A stretch of 64,000 nucleotides of DNA. Origin: Mugil cephalus. Lineage: Eukaryota; Chordata; Actinopteri; Mugiliformes; Mugilidae. Both the position numbers and the translations under genes were made by a program. Below the pieces are notes generated by a model. The model had not been told where the DNA came from, did no database searches, and was given only the letters and a program-made list of their open reading frames with translations. The stretch is taken from positions 21,184,397 to 21,248,396 of the forward strand of contig NC_061790.1 of NCBI RefSeq assembly GCF_022458985.1. The letters run 5' to 3'. This document shows positions 34,491-48,700 of the stretch, piece after piece (within the stretch, counting starts at the first letter, position 1; each line of letters starts with the position of its first letter).

Positions 34491-35446
34491 TAATAACTAG
34501 AGGACTGGGAGCAGATATTAGCTGAATGTGACAGAAGTGTATTGGATTAGAAAAGGCTTATATCAGAATGTGTCTGATAAGTAGATAAATTATTATATAT
34601 GATTATTGATTAGACTTAGACAGACTTCAATGATCCATGAGGGAAATTACTTTGTCACCATAGCTTCATTGCACATAAAAGTAAACACTCATAAAACCAC
34701 AAGAAAGATAAATAAAATTAGGTTTACTACTACTTCACCAGTTTTTGACTTTTCTTAACCCTGTAATCTCGAGAGCAGTTTACCAAGCAGCTGCAGATGG
34801 GAGGTCAAGAGTTACTTGTTGTTATTGTGCAGCAGAGACAAGGTTCCAGGCATTCCTCTGACTGATGGCATGAAACCTCTGTAAGCCAGTTATGATAGAT
34901 AACACAAGAAAGACTGCTGTTGTCCTTCAGATTGTGTTTAATTTTAAGGTATACTTTTCTTTTGTATAGTGCGATCTTTGTAATTTGGCTTTTCCATTTG
35001 ACATCACATGCTATGTTAATATAATCATGTTTGCTTTTCATTTATTGGCCAGTGTTTGTGACATCCAACAAGTTTCAATTGATTTCCTTTGATTTACTAA
35101 AGCACTACACTTGACATTTTGTAGAAGGACATCTGCAATGCTGTGTGACAGGCTTGGTTTTAAGATTATTTCTAAAATTAAATATTTTTTACGATTTATA
35201 AAAGTGAAAAGATGTTTTCCAATCTGATAATGACAGTAACTGAAATGTCATTAGAGAAGTAAATTCTCAATTTTATGTCTCAGTTTAGCTGTGTGTTCTG
35301 TGTATGCACCATTCCAAGATTATCTGAATGAAATGTTGCATCGTGATATTGTGTACCAAATAAAATTGGCTATGAACTGTATGCACTGTATTAACTGTTA
35401 ACTGTGTATTTAATTTAAAGGTGACATGGTAATGATAAGTATGGTG

Positions 35447-35488
<42 letters not shown>

Positions 35489-36200
35489 TATGGCTGATTC
35501 AATCCTCAAGTGCTCAGTGGTCCTGAATGTCTTTAACTAAACCAAAATACATCTCTGCCTATCTGTGGTAATGTTTAGTGTCGCACTGCCCCAAGTCTAT
35601 CCTCCCATCCCTATCCAGCTGTTAGCACAGCTTTTAGTTTCCCAAGGCCCCCAAGTGCACTGGCTTGCCCCCCCCACCACGCCCCCACCCCCACCCCACC
35701 CCCCTAGTGCTGTACTCCTACAGGCTGGACTGCCTGCCTGCTTGTTCTTCTTGGCAACCACATATTCAGGGAGGATCAGTATGACCGGGTGGCTGAGATA
35801 ACGACCACATGAAGTTCCCCACATTACCTCACCCGATAAGGAAACAAGCAAAGAGACACAGAGAGGCAGAGCAAGAGAGAGGGTCAAACTGGGAGGGATG
35901 TGTAAAGAGGCAGACGATGATTGTGGAGTTTTCACTAGTTGTATGAAAGTTTCAACTGAGGGCACTGGAACTTAGGAGAGGAATTGGGAGGCACCTGAAT
36001 GGAACAGTCTTCTCAAAAATGATTTCATGAGATCACAGGAGTATTGCTTCATGCCATCTTTTTTATATATCTAGATTAAACTTTAAAACTGCCTGGATTA
36101 GACTGAAATATGATTTCAGACTGTATGTTTTGTTGTGTATTCACCAACGTACCTTGGAGGTAACTTTCCTGACTATCTTCAGCACTTGAAAGCAAACTGA
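34491..36200. other. ephx1-tcf23 intergenic region
   Basis: The likely ephx1 3' UTR or flank holds AATAAA hexamers near 34707 and 35359. A C-rich tract lies at 35668-35705. No other gene was recognised. Confidence 0.45.
35453..35487. repeat. (AC)n microsatellite
   Basis: About 17 perfect dinucleotide units. Confidence 0.95.
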
Positions 36201-39200
36201 ATGAGTTATTACAATTATCAAGAATTGAAGAGAGTCTGCTATAGCACTTTGTCAGCATCCATGGCATTGACTCCTCTGCAAGGACGCATGTCAGTTGCCG
36301 TGAAACACCACTTGGTCTCCAGCTCCATGGTAGAGCCACTGAGCCCGCAGCCTCCAGTAGCCAAGAGTCCAGCAACTCTGTACAAACAGAAGCAGAGTGT
36401 ACGCAGTAGCCAGGAGCCTAGGAAGTGGGTAAGTGTAAATAAATGTTTTTTTTTTTTTGATCCCCAAAATGACTCTTCAAAGACAGATTATACAATGCAG
36501 CAAAGTATGATGATGAATGACTTGGTATCCTTCTATGTAAATTTAGTTTAACGTGTAAAGGGAAGATGGATTCCTCTCTATCTTCCATAGTAATGATTTA
36601 ATCAGTTTAACTTGATGGTCATCAATTTATTTACTATCATATAACAATGACTGCAAGTAGAGCATGTTTCTAACAGTCCTTCTTTCACAGATTTACATTA
36701 AATTCTCTGCACAAATTGATACCAGGCATTACGTATTTAATAGGAAGTAAGTGCAGTCTGTTCCTGCCTTGTAAAAAACGTTGCACATATTTAGTTTAGT
36801 ATACAATGAAGATTTTATGTCATTTCTTTTCAACTTAATGCCTGTGAGGAAGTGTCAGGTAATATGCGTGTATTTTGCAGAAGGACCAGTCTGTGTGTGG
36901 GTCCAGAACAAACTCAGATTCTGATTGTGGTTCTGTGGTCCAGACCAGGGCACTGAGGAGTCAGCACTCCCCTGAAAATGCAGCTCGAGAGAGGAGTCGT
37001 GTCCGCAACTTACGACAGGCCTTCCACAGTTTGCAGGTGCGGTAGACACATGTAGATGTTTAATTTCCTAAAATTTCATTGAATTGTCCCTCTTATGCTG
37101 CACTTTAACTCTAAGGTATTTCCTGTACATTTGTATCTTACATCCAACATTACATATATGTGGTTAATTTAGTTGAATGAATTAGTCTAGTTAATGTGTG
37201 TCCAAAGTAAAGTTGCAACTGGCTATGGAGAGCTTACATATCTAGCTCTGTTCACTCTTCTCTATCTGCAGGCAGCCTTGCCGTCCGTCCCACCTGATAC
37301 AAAGCTCTCTAAACTGGATGTTCTGGTGTTGGCCACTAACTACATAGCTTACTTAACAGAGGCCCTTGACCAGGGAGGGACTCTAGGTGAGCACACACTG
37401 CCTTCCAAGACAGCTGGATATCTGCATCCTGTTAAGGTAAGAAACTGACACCTTATCTGTATTACTATTGTTGTACTACTATTGTTGATATATTTTACAT
37501 TGTTGGATATTTACACAAAGAATTATGAACATCGTCATTAGTATTATTACAGTAATATTACATTTACATAATTAGGGGCTACGGGGCCCCTATTGTTATC
37601 CCGTGTGTTTCTTCTCTCTTTTTTTTTCGTTTCCTCCCCGTTTTCGTCCCTTAACTCGTCCTACAGCTCTTCGAGCTCTCCGAGCTGTAGGACGAGTTAT
37701 ATATCAAAACGTGCGGCTTTATCGGGATCGGTGTGCTATTACTTTTCTTTACGAAATGCGTATTTGCGACAAAAACTGCGACAAATTTCCCATAGAAAAT
37801 GAATGGGACGGCCAAAAAAAAACACACAAAAAAGTTTTTCAAAGGTATACTGCTCAGGCATACTTTCACCTACAGACTTCATTTAAACTTTAAAATGTAG
37901 ACACAAGCCTTGTGTATTTGTGTATTATTTCCTCGTTTTGATAGGTCTTATCGTTGTTGATCAATCACTGTTCAATGACGATGAAAATTTCTCTCGAATC
38001 TCGTTTTAGAGTGCGGAATGTTGCTACTTCGAGTGAGAGAACGTGTGTGAAATCGCCTGAAAATTTTCTCTTTACACACTCGGCCCGGCCACAATTTACA
38101 CACTAGACACATGATTTTTTACACAGTTGTAGACAAACTTGTTGTGTCTCTCACAATGTGCTCAGCAAAGCAGTGAGACGTACAGAATTTAAACTGCGAG
38201 CCTCTGTTTGCAGTGAAGTACCTGTCTGCTCTCTATTCACTCCAATGCAAAGATTTTCTGAGAAAAGGAGAAGGGACCTTTGTCTTTAATTTGTGAGTGT
38301 GTCCAAAATATTTACTCCAGGAGGACAAAAAACATATCAAAGTCTTCAGGAAGGTCTTACGACGCCCACGGTCTGCTTGTTTTTTGTGATAGGAGCTACC
38401 ATTTTATCACAGTGAGCCCAAATGTGAGACCGGTGAACAGGGGGGAAATCTAGCTCTTTTCCGTGTCCCGGCTCCGCGCGCTTCCGTCGTCATTGACAAC
38501 CACTGTGAGTTGCCACGGCAACCCCTGAGACGCAGCTCTGGGCCAAAACTGAGACCAGTTCATTAATCAGGGACTCCTCTGATGTCTCTGCTGTTAATAC
38601 AGCTGATCCCTGTGTCCCACACATTTATGTTACAACAATACACATCAACACACACTACACAGGTAACTTTGTGATTATAGTTACACACACATGTGCGTGC
38701 AAGCGCGCCCTCCTCACTTACACACACACACAGAGGTAACTTTGTGATTATAGTTACACACACACATGCGCGTGCAAGCGTGCCCTCCTCACCTACACAC
38801 ACACTACACAGGTAACTTTGTGATTATAGTTACACACACACGCGCGTGCAAGCGTGCCCTCCTCACCTACACACACACACACACACACTACACAGGTAAC
38901 CTTGTGAAAACAGTTACACACACACAAGCCCGCGCAAGAGCGCCCTCCTCACCCACACACCCACACACTACACAGGTAACTTTGTGATAACAGTCATGCA
39001 CACACACACACACACGCGCGCGCAAGTGCGCATTACTTTGTCACACACAGGCTAACTGTGCTAACCGTAAACTAACTCTGCTAACTGTGCTAAATGTAGG
39101 CTAACTATGCTAACTGTAAGCTAATTGTGCTAAATGTAGACAAAGTGTGCTAATTTCCACGTTGGCAGAGACGGTACCCCCGGCATTAGCTCCCGTAGCC

Positions 39201-39979
39201 CCTTCAAAATTTTCTAGTTTGCTCATTTTAGCTCGTTGTAAGAAGTCTGGAAGCCAGATCAGCTGCCCTACCCAGGAATCTTTTGTGGTAGAAAATTAAA
39301 GATTTCTCTTAAATAATGTGAAGAGACTGTTTGAAATAACTTAATTTTTATGAGTTATCAATTTCTAAATTATCATTTACGTTAGCAAATATTGAGCAGG
39401 CCATAATTAAAAACACTGTTGATTGTAGAAGAAAAGATAATTCCTGTAACTCAGTCTTTTGGTTAAAAGAAATTTCATGACTAATGTGAAATTTTGCATT
39501 GATTTTCTTTTTTAGAGTGTGTCACAGTTGTGTTCAATTTGTTTACTACAAAATTGACAGTAGGACTTTCCAGTTGCATGCAGGGGTCATATTTTAAAAA
39601 GAATTGGTAAATTGTAAGTACATAATACTACAAGTGTTGCATTAAAGTAAAAGTAAAGTGCAATTTCATGTAATTCTAAAAACACATAACCACATGTACT
39701 GCATTCATATAATTCATTTTAACTGGTGATGAGTTTATATCAGTTATGATTATCACTACACTCATCTCATGTTAATCAGATAAGATATTTATTTGTTATA
39801 CTGTATCAGTCATAGACTGCAGATCCGCAAAGTTAATACACTGGTGTGTCTCTCCTCAGAAGTGGCCAATGCGTTCCCTGCTCTACTGTGGCAGTGTGGG
39901 CGAGCTGTTATCAGCCAATCGGATGCCTCCACCTGGACAAGACCAGACACATCCTGCCTCAGAGACAGATAAAGAGTGA
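36201..39979 (+). CDS. tcf23: bHLH transcription factor, TCF23-like (TCF24 possible)
   Basis: Four coding exons in phase 0: 36201-36428, 36881-37036, 37272-37436 and 39860-39979, giving 222 aa. Donors are GTAAGT, GTGCGG (weak) and GTAAGA. The bHLH domain spans about residues 108-160. Its basic region and helix 1 are [20 protein letters not shown]; the loop and helix 2 are [20 protein letters not shown]. The C-terminal YLHPVK/KWPMRS motif, joined across intron 3, is diagnostic of the TCF23/TCF24 pair. In mammals TCF23 (OUT) is described as dimerising and inhibiting other bHLH factors. Adjacency to slc5a6 in convergent orientation supports tcf23. The N-terminus is poorly conserved, so Met21 or Met30 could be the real start. 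Intron 3 holds a Helitron-like element. Confidence 0.9.
37653..37698. repeat. Perfect 17-bp-stem hairpin
   Basis: AACTCGTCCTACAGCTC (37653-37669) and GAGCTGTAGGACGAGTT (37682-37698) surround a 12-nt loop. It is a fixed internal part of the Helitron-like family. Confidence 0.93.
38657..39000. repeat. CA-rich minisatellite, five units
   Basis: AGGTAACTTTGTGAT-type cores begin at 38661, 38734, 38810, 38894 and 38974, giving units of 73-84 bp. Units are separated by (CA)n and GCGCGTGCAAGCG..GCCCTCCTCAC. Length variation comes mainly from the CA runs. Confidence 0.88.
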
Positions 39980-41829
39980 TAGAAGAACGTGGTCATGGGA
40001 CCTAACTTTCACCTCCTTTGTTATCACCATTCTTAACCAGCCATGGGGCTACTTTTGAGCGACACATCAGATTAAAGGGTGAGAATTTTAAGGAGGGGAT
40101 TAGTAATTTACTAATTCCCTCCTTAAATTTCTTTTTTTTTTCTCTTCTTTTTTTACACAACTTTTTTTGAAAGTACGACTGTTTCTGCTATATATTTCCT
40201 GGTATTTTAGTAAAGCATAGTGTAAAAGCAATACTTTTAGTTAAAGGAAGGCAAGCTTTTTCATATTGTGGATGATTAATAAAATAAAAGAAGGCCAAGC
40301 TTGTAGCAAGCACCTCAGTTTACTATTTAATTTCATTCTACAATTCAGAAGCAGGTTATAAGTCTAAATTAAACAGTGTTTCTATTGCATGTGTGCAAAA
40401 GTCTCCCACATTGTAGTATTAAATTAAACAGAGTACAACAAATACAAACTACTGTGTATAATAGAGTGTATACAGGTTTACACACAGCACAGATTGATAT
40501 ATTTTACTCTTGCTGAAAATGTTCTTTAAGCAAAAGACAGACTGCCAGGAACAGATTTAACAGAAGGAAGTGAAAAGTCTCCTGCACTTGACTAATTACA
40601 CTCGAAATCAATACATGCAGGAAGAGTATGTAATCCATTTGCTTGTTTTAATAACTGAACTGACTTTATTTCTCCACATGGTAATTTTACAGTAAAGGTT
40701 AAGTCATCACTGTGCTTTTTTAATCAAAATAAATATGTTTGTGCGGATTACTTTTTTTTTTTTTATCTATTTGGATTTTGATGTCTGTGTGTAGGAGTAA
40801 GATCATGAACAGACAGTGGATCAGTTAGGGAGGGTTTGTTGTGGGAACACAGCATCTGTCTGACCACCTCATTGTCAGACCACTTAGTTTTCATTACAGT
40901 GCTGACATGGATCCCAACCTGTTAGTTCCATCAAAAATCCAGCTACAATAACAACACAGAGCGTAATGTAGTACAGATTATATTCTCATCTATTGGTCCA
41001 TTAAGCCTCTTTTATTGTGGGTTGCACCTTTCTTAACCTGGGTCAACCCGCGAGGAAAAAACAGGCACGCAGCTCTCACAGCAGGAGGTCCGACCCCGGA
41101 CTTTTGCCGTTGTGAAAGCATACCAAAGGCAAGTTGACCTGGGTCTATAAATGACAGAATTTCGTTGTGAAAGCGGTAGATGTATTAGAGGAGCCAATGG
41201 TTGCTGAGTGTTTGCACAAAGTTTCAAGAGTTTGAGATTTATCTGGGACTAAGCAGTTAAGCTGTTCTTAATGATACAATTAATTATAATAAGGCCTACA
41301 AAATGAATGAGGTTCTGCCATGTTTCTATCGAAAGAGCAGAAGGGACCCCTGTACATGTACATGAGCAAGGCATTGAAACCTGGGCTGCTCCCAGTGTTC
41401 TTCACTGGTGTGCGAAAGTTTATAAAACAAAAAGTCTGTTAACATGCAATTTAGTTCTAGAACCACAGCGTGTGTCATCTCAAGGCACTTTCATCATCAG
41501 GTCAAGGTCATTATAATAGAGAGAAACCCAACAATTAATCCATAGGGAAGCACTTGGCAACAGTGAGGAGGAAATGATGATTCAATGTCCAATATTGTGT
41601 TCGGGTAAATATGTGTACAGTCAAGTGGAAACCAGTCACCCTTCTGGGACAAATATAGTCTAGGTCTAGTCAATAGAGTTATTCTTACGCTGACCCAAAA
41701 TACGATCACAATATACAAAAATATATTAGTTCAATGCAGCTGTGTACCCCTATGGGGCACCCTGTGTTTTGCAGCTTCAACAGATTTTATTGTATTTTTC
41801 TCTCACAGGTCATTAGAACTAAACATATA
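39980..41829. other. tcf23 3' UTR and intergenic DNA
   Basis: AATAAA-type signals near 40278-40285 and 40728 may end tcf23. A diverged MITE-like GGGTCAACCCG..GTTGACCTGGGTC pair at about 41040-41140 resembles the 12500 block in srp9 intron 2. No other gene. Confidence 0.45.
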
Positions 41830-43435
<1,606 letters not shown>

Positions 43436-43550
43436 TACTACATAACTTAACACTCTGGCTTAATACTTTTGGTATTTAATGCATCTATAACTGCAAGTCT
43501 GAATCTCCAAATACTAGTGTACTCTAACGGGGCAGCAGTTTGAGATGATC

Positions 43551-43577
<27 letters not shown>
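43551..43577. repeat. (ATA)n microsatellite
   Basis: Nine trinucleotide units. Confidence 0.9.
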
Positions 43578-43581
<4 letters not shown>

Positions 43582-43649
43582 TTAATAGACATTCAGTTTC
43601 AACCATCCTTCTTTCACAGTATTTGCAGTTTCTCTAATTCATATTTCAG

Positions 43650-43900
43650 GTGGCACAGCAGCTCAATGGTAGCACTGATGCCTCCCTACTCCGGTTTCCT
43701 CCCACCTCCAAAGACATGTTTGTTAGGCTAAGTGGTGACCCTAAATTGACCCTAGGTGTGAGTGTGAATGGTTGTTTGTTCCTGTGTTAGCCCTGCGATA
43801 GGCTGACAACCTGTCCAGGGTGTCACCTGATGACAGCTGAGATAGGCTCCAGCAACCCCAGCGACCCTAGTGAGGATAAGTGGTAGTAGAAGATGAGGCA
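43650..43900 (+). repeat. GGCGGCACAGTGG dispersed repeat (longest copy)
   Basis: GGTGGCACAGCAGCTCAATG, GTTTCCTCCCACCTCCAAAG, GGTGTGAGTGTGAATGG, CAACCTGTCCAGGGTG and GAGATAGGCTCCAGCAACCC are all present. It has the fullest middle section of the copies in the window. Confidence 0.75.
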
Positions 43901-44548
43901 AGAATTCAGAATTGACTAACCATTTCATGTTACTCTGTGATCACGTAGTAATTTAAAATGATGAGTATAATGAGCATAATCCAATAAATCATGCTAATTA
44001 GTTTGTAGGGTGAAGAGGAGAAGGAGCCTACTAGAGATGAGGCTAGCTGAAATGATCTCTCCCCTTGAACGAAATGGGCTCATTTCCACCAGCAAAAACA
44101 CTGCATTCAAGGCTAGATCCATAAATCTGTCCAGGGCTGGGGGTGGAGGGATGCCCTCCATTTCCTGTGTCGAGTAGTGACTCATTTGGAGCTGCTGGAC
44201 TCCAACTACTAAAGCAGAGGTTACAGAAGGACAAGCCTGGGGATTTGGTAAAGGAAGCTGTCCAAACTACAAAAGATATTGAAGACACAAACTTTATTAA
44301 GTTATTAAAATTAATGACAAAGATAGAGTGATGATAAATTAACATGGTTTCAGTAAGGTTTGACACTGTCATTGTAACGACAATGGTCATGATTTCCTTT
44401 CCTTTCCACAGCAGTGGGGAGCACCAAAGTGAAAGCCTTCACAAATGTCCACCTGAGACTCAGTTTACAGATCCTTGAACAAATTTTAATATTGGTTAAA
44501 AATAACATAAGTAAACATGAAATGCAGTTTTTAAATGAAGTTTTTTAA
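43901..44548. other. Intergenic DNA with unexplained open frames
   Basis: Plus-strand frames over about 43998-44171 (ending GGGGMPSISCVE) and 44143-44331 (AGLQLLKQRLQKDKPGDLV) are open but have no recognised relatives. A TTTGTAG acceptor-like site precedes the first. They may be an exon relic or chance. Confidence 0.3.
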
Positions 44549-45299
44549 CAGAGCTGGCCCAAGCCTCCACAGGCCCCTTGGTAAAATTTGATTTTGTGGC
44601 CCTCTATTTCTGCCAATAATATTCATTGTTGATGATGCACACACCTACTATAAACTCATTGCAGCACTGATTATCCTATTGTCAGTCTGACATGTCTTTA
44701 GACATGAAATTATACTGTTTCCGGTGTAATGAAGTTTATTTTTGACACAACTCGACAACTTAGCAAGAACAATCAAAACTACTCTGAATCAGTTAAAATA
44801 TACAAACATAATTTTCGGTTTATTACTTTTGTTTTCAAAAACCTTCAACAGCAATGTGCAAAAATAATTTATAGTGCAAGAACAATAAAGTGCAACAACA
44901 AATAAAATAACTTAGATATGTAAAAATAATAACAAACTTAACTGTACAGAACAGACAGAGTAAAATAAAATATCAAGCAAATACTGACATAAGTCAACAG
45001 TTACCTGAAAAAAGGTAACAAACATGGTTTAATAAATACAAAGTTGTGTAATTAGGTCTTAAAACTATGTAAATGTATGTAATTATGAGCAAGAGCTTTA
45101 GTAAGCTTTTTGAAAATGAAAGTAATAAGGCAAAAATTATGTTTTATATTTTAACTGATTCAGAGTACTTTTGACTGTCTTTGCTGTCGAGTTGCGACAA
45201 AAACAAACTTCATTACACCTGAAACAGCATAATTTTATGTGTTTTTTTTTTGTTTGTTTTTTATTTTTTTCTCTCTTTTTTTTCTCTCCTAAAGAAGCA

Positions 45300-46764
45300 T
45301 CTCACCTAAATTGTCAGAGTTAGTGCAACTGAACTTCGATCCACTCCTGGATAAAATCTGTGATGACCTGAAGCGCTGGATCAATCTTCCTATCTCTCTG
45401 ATGGGACGCATAGCAACAGTTAAAATGAAAATTTTGCCACAAATTAATTACTTATTTTCCATGATCCCATTCAAACCCACAGCAAAATGGTTCCAGAACC
45501 TAGATTCTGCAGTCACCAAATTTTACTCATAAAACAAACAGACAAAAATTAGCCTCACCACCCTTCAAAAAAATAAATCAGAAGGAGGACTTGATGCACC
45601 GAACTTTACAAACTACTACCAGGCAAATGGATAAACCCAGAGGCAGATTACAATTCGTGGTTAGAAATAGAACAGGCCGACTGCCACAACATATGCATTT
45701 CGGACCTGCCCTTCATTACAATCACCCTTAAGCGTCATAACTGCTTCCAAAACCCCATTATTGCCGCCACCCTGTCGGCTTGGTGGAAGAGTCTAGAGAC
45801 CACAGGATACCTGCTGGAACCCTGTGGGTTCTCCCCAATTTGGCACAACCCTGACTTTGTGAATAACAAAGTCCCTCTTCACCTCAGCACTTGGAAGCAT
45901 TAAAGGAATAACCCACCTCCATCACCTCTTCCAGGGGAACTTACTTATGAATCACACAGATTTATTTGATACGTTTGAAATAAGAAATGGAAACTTCCTC
46001 CAATACCTACAGGTGACCAAGACAATCAGAAAGAAAATCCCAGTGCTCCAGAACTGCATACAGCCACCACAATTCATCACCAACATTAAAAAACTCACAC
46101 CGAAAAAGAAGAAAACCCTCTCTTTAATATATAAGCTGCTATCAACCACTCATTTAATACATGTACCAATATCAAAATGGGAAGCCGATCTTTCCCTGTC
46201 TACAGACTTTGATTTCTGGACTCAGATCTGCCAAAATATATTTAAAATGACCAAAAACTTGAATTTACAGCTGATCCAGTTTAAAATACTCCACAGATCA
46301 CACACAACTCAATACAAGATGTATAGAATGGGCTTCTCCCAATCCGACAAATGTACGCAATGCACCCAAAGCTATTCAGATTCTTATTTCCACGCTCTCT
46401 GGCTCTGTTCTCCGGTACAGTACTTCTGGTCACTTGTAACACAGAAACTCGCCTTAATTTTGGACTGCAGAATCCCATTAACCCCTAACTTGTGCCTCAT
46501 TGGTGACCTGGAAACAATCAGTCTTCCTCATGATCTATCACAATCTGTCCTTGTAGCTCTCACCATCGCCAAGAAAACAATCCTTATGAACTGGAAGAAC
46601 AAACAGTCGCTAAACATTTCCCAGTGGTTGAATCTTCTTTGCGATTATATATCATTTGAGAAAATATCTGCTACCCGAAAAAATCAGTTGACTCTGTTTG
46701 CCAAAAAATGGTCTGTATTCTGCAACTCCCTCAACCTTAATTTACATCTTGACTTTGCCTGCTA
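45300..46764 (+). pseudogene. L1 ORF2 C-terminal relic
   Basis: Broken frames read LNFDPLLDKICDDLKRWINL and PISLMGRIATVKMKILPQIN (45311-45430), stop near 45530, and reopen at 45947-46764. The latter ends in the cysteine/histidine-containing C-terminal domain of L1-type ORF2 (KCTQC, then SYFHALWLC). The N-terminal endonuclease and most of the RT are missing through 5' truncation. Confidence 0.85.
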
Positions 46765-46879
46765 GCTTTTGCCACTTCTGTTCCATTTACTGTAATGCTA
46801 TAATAATATTTCTCTTACAGTGATGAATGTCGTTATGGAAAAGATTTTATTGCCCTCTTCATCCAGGTTCACTAAGGAG

Positions 46880-48700
46880 GATCCCCGGACCACAACACCT
46901 TGAGCATGCATTAGGGGTGCCCTACTCCTTCTCACCCCTGGGTTGACTTCCGGCCCTGAGCGGTTTACCCGGCTGGTCTCCCTCTCCCCCACGTAGGGTG
47001 GCGCTGGAGACTTGCCTGGGGTTCCCTGTGGCTTCGGCGCTTGCTCACTTTCCTGGGGTCGTGGTGTATCAGTGGCCGACTCTCCCTGGATCTCCTGGTA
47101 GGCCTTGGCGGTCTGGGCTGGCGGGCTCCCTGTTCCCTCCTCTCCCTCCCCTCTGCGGCGCCCTCCTCCCTTTGCCGGGCTCCTCCTCCGGCCCCTCCTT
47201 CCTTCCCCCGGTGGCTGGGCCCTAGCTGGCCGTGGGGGGCCTTCCTGGGGTCCGGGGGGCCCCGGCGGTCGGGGCCACGCCCGGCGCCTTGGGGTCGGAG
47301 CCTGAGGGTGTGGGGGGCTGCCTGAATACCACCCTCGGCGTGTCCGGTCGCTCTGTCGCGCTGGGGCTGGGGGAGCTGCGGGGGGTGGGGTCTTTGTCCG
47401 CCTTGGGGGCACCCCTGCCACCCTGGGGGGTGGATGGGGGGGTAGGTGATGCCATTGCTCGGCTGGTCGGTGTTGGTTCTTCGGGGTTTCCTAGGGGTCT
47501 GTCGCATCCTGGTTGCTGTGCTGGGCTGGGGGCGGGGTCTGGTCAGGGGACTTCCTGAGTCCTGGGGGCCCTCGCCCCATCTGTGGGTCCCATGGGCTGC
47601 TGTTGCCCCTTGGCCCTGCTGCTGGGGACTTGGCCCTCACTTGCCTGCCTCCTAAATTGCACTCACCTCACACTCCACCATACACTATGTCGCCCATTAC
47701 AACCAAGGCTAGGTACACCACACACACCCATCCCAAGTTTTTAATGCACCTCACCTTAGGGGTCCACCCAGGGTTGGTCAGGGTCAGGGCAGGCTGCAGG
47801 ACAGTAGTGCGCTGCAGTCCTCTGACCCACCTGTCCCACCTGTTTGCCCCCTGTCTTAATGCACCACACCACATCCAGGGTCACAGGGTCACGGTGTAGG
47901 GGCTTGCTTCCTCATCAGGGACTGAGGAAACACAGTAATAGGGACACTGTCACTTTTCATTATCCCTTGGCACGGCTTGGGGGGCTGGTCCTCCGCTAGC
48001 AGGGGCATCTTGGGCTGGCGGTCTGTGGCCCCATGGAGGTTGGTAGGGGTACCTACCTAGGTTTTCTGGTGTCCTCTTGGCCTGGCTTTGTCTCCCGGTG
48101 CTGCGTGGTGACGGGTTCGTGGCGGCTCCTTTGGGTACCCGGTTGTTCCAGTATTGACTGGTTCGGGTGGTGGCTTGGTGCTTCCCCTCTCCCTTCGATG
48201 CGGGGCTGGGGTCTCTCCTTGGAGGGTGGGGGTTCCCTCTTCCTGTGGACTCCCTGGCCTGGGTGCGCCAGGGGCATGGGGCCGGCACCTTGCCCCCCTG
48301 CTCGGATGGCCCGTCCCTGGTTGGGCGCTGAGCCGGTGCCCGTCTGCGGGGGCTTTGCTGGGCTCCTGGGGGAGTCCTCTCGGCTGGAGAGGTGTCCATG
48401 GCTGCCCTGCGGGCGGGGGGTGGGGTCTTTGGGGGGGGGTGTTGGCGGCGGTGGGTGGACGGGCTGCAGTGGCTGGGGGGTGTGGGGGGTATGGGGGGCT
48501 GCTCTGGCCTGCACCGGCTTGTGCTCGCTTGGTCGGTCTGGGGGTGTTGGTCGTCGCTCACCATCTGCGCTGGGGTGTGGCTTGCCCCGTGGCTACGGTG
48601 GTTCTCTGGTCCTGTCACCCATGCGCCCCACACTGGGGTGGAGGTTCTCGGGAGCTGGGGCTTCTGACCTGACTCTAGGCCCTGGTAATGGTCTCACTCA
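46880..48700 (+). other. GC-rich L1 3' UTR
   Basis: About 1.8 kb very rich in G and C, with G-run clusters (for example 48408-48440 and 48474-48500) that could form quadruplexes on the plus strand. It lies between the ORF2 stop and the A-tail inside the same target duplication, so it belongs to the L1 copy. Overlapping long open frames on both strands come from stop-codon scarcity. Confidence 0.7.

Larger units (their letters stand above)
37571..39217. mobile_element. Helitron-like element in tcf23 intron 3
   Basis: The 5' end reads ATTAGGGGCTACGGGGCCCC; the 3' end reads CCCGTAGCCCCTTCAAAATT and then TTCTAG followed by T. The GGGGCTACGGG pair gives short inverted ends, and the 3' end matches the 28506 copy, which keeps a hairpin before CTAG. 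It contains a 17-bp-stem hairpin (37653-37698), a CA-rich minisatellite (38657-39000) and a GCTAACTGTGCTAA array (39045-39160). No Rep/helicase ORF, so it is non-autonomous. A Helentron or another unclassified family is an alternative. Confidence 0.55.

Noticed and set aside
38657..39000. Regularly spaced repeats resembling a CRISPR array
   Set aside because: Spacers are CA repeats with the same content, the unit is 73-84 bp, and the genome is eukaryotic; this is a minisatellite.
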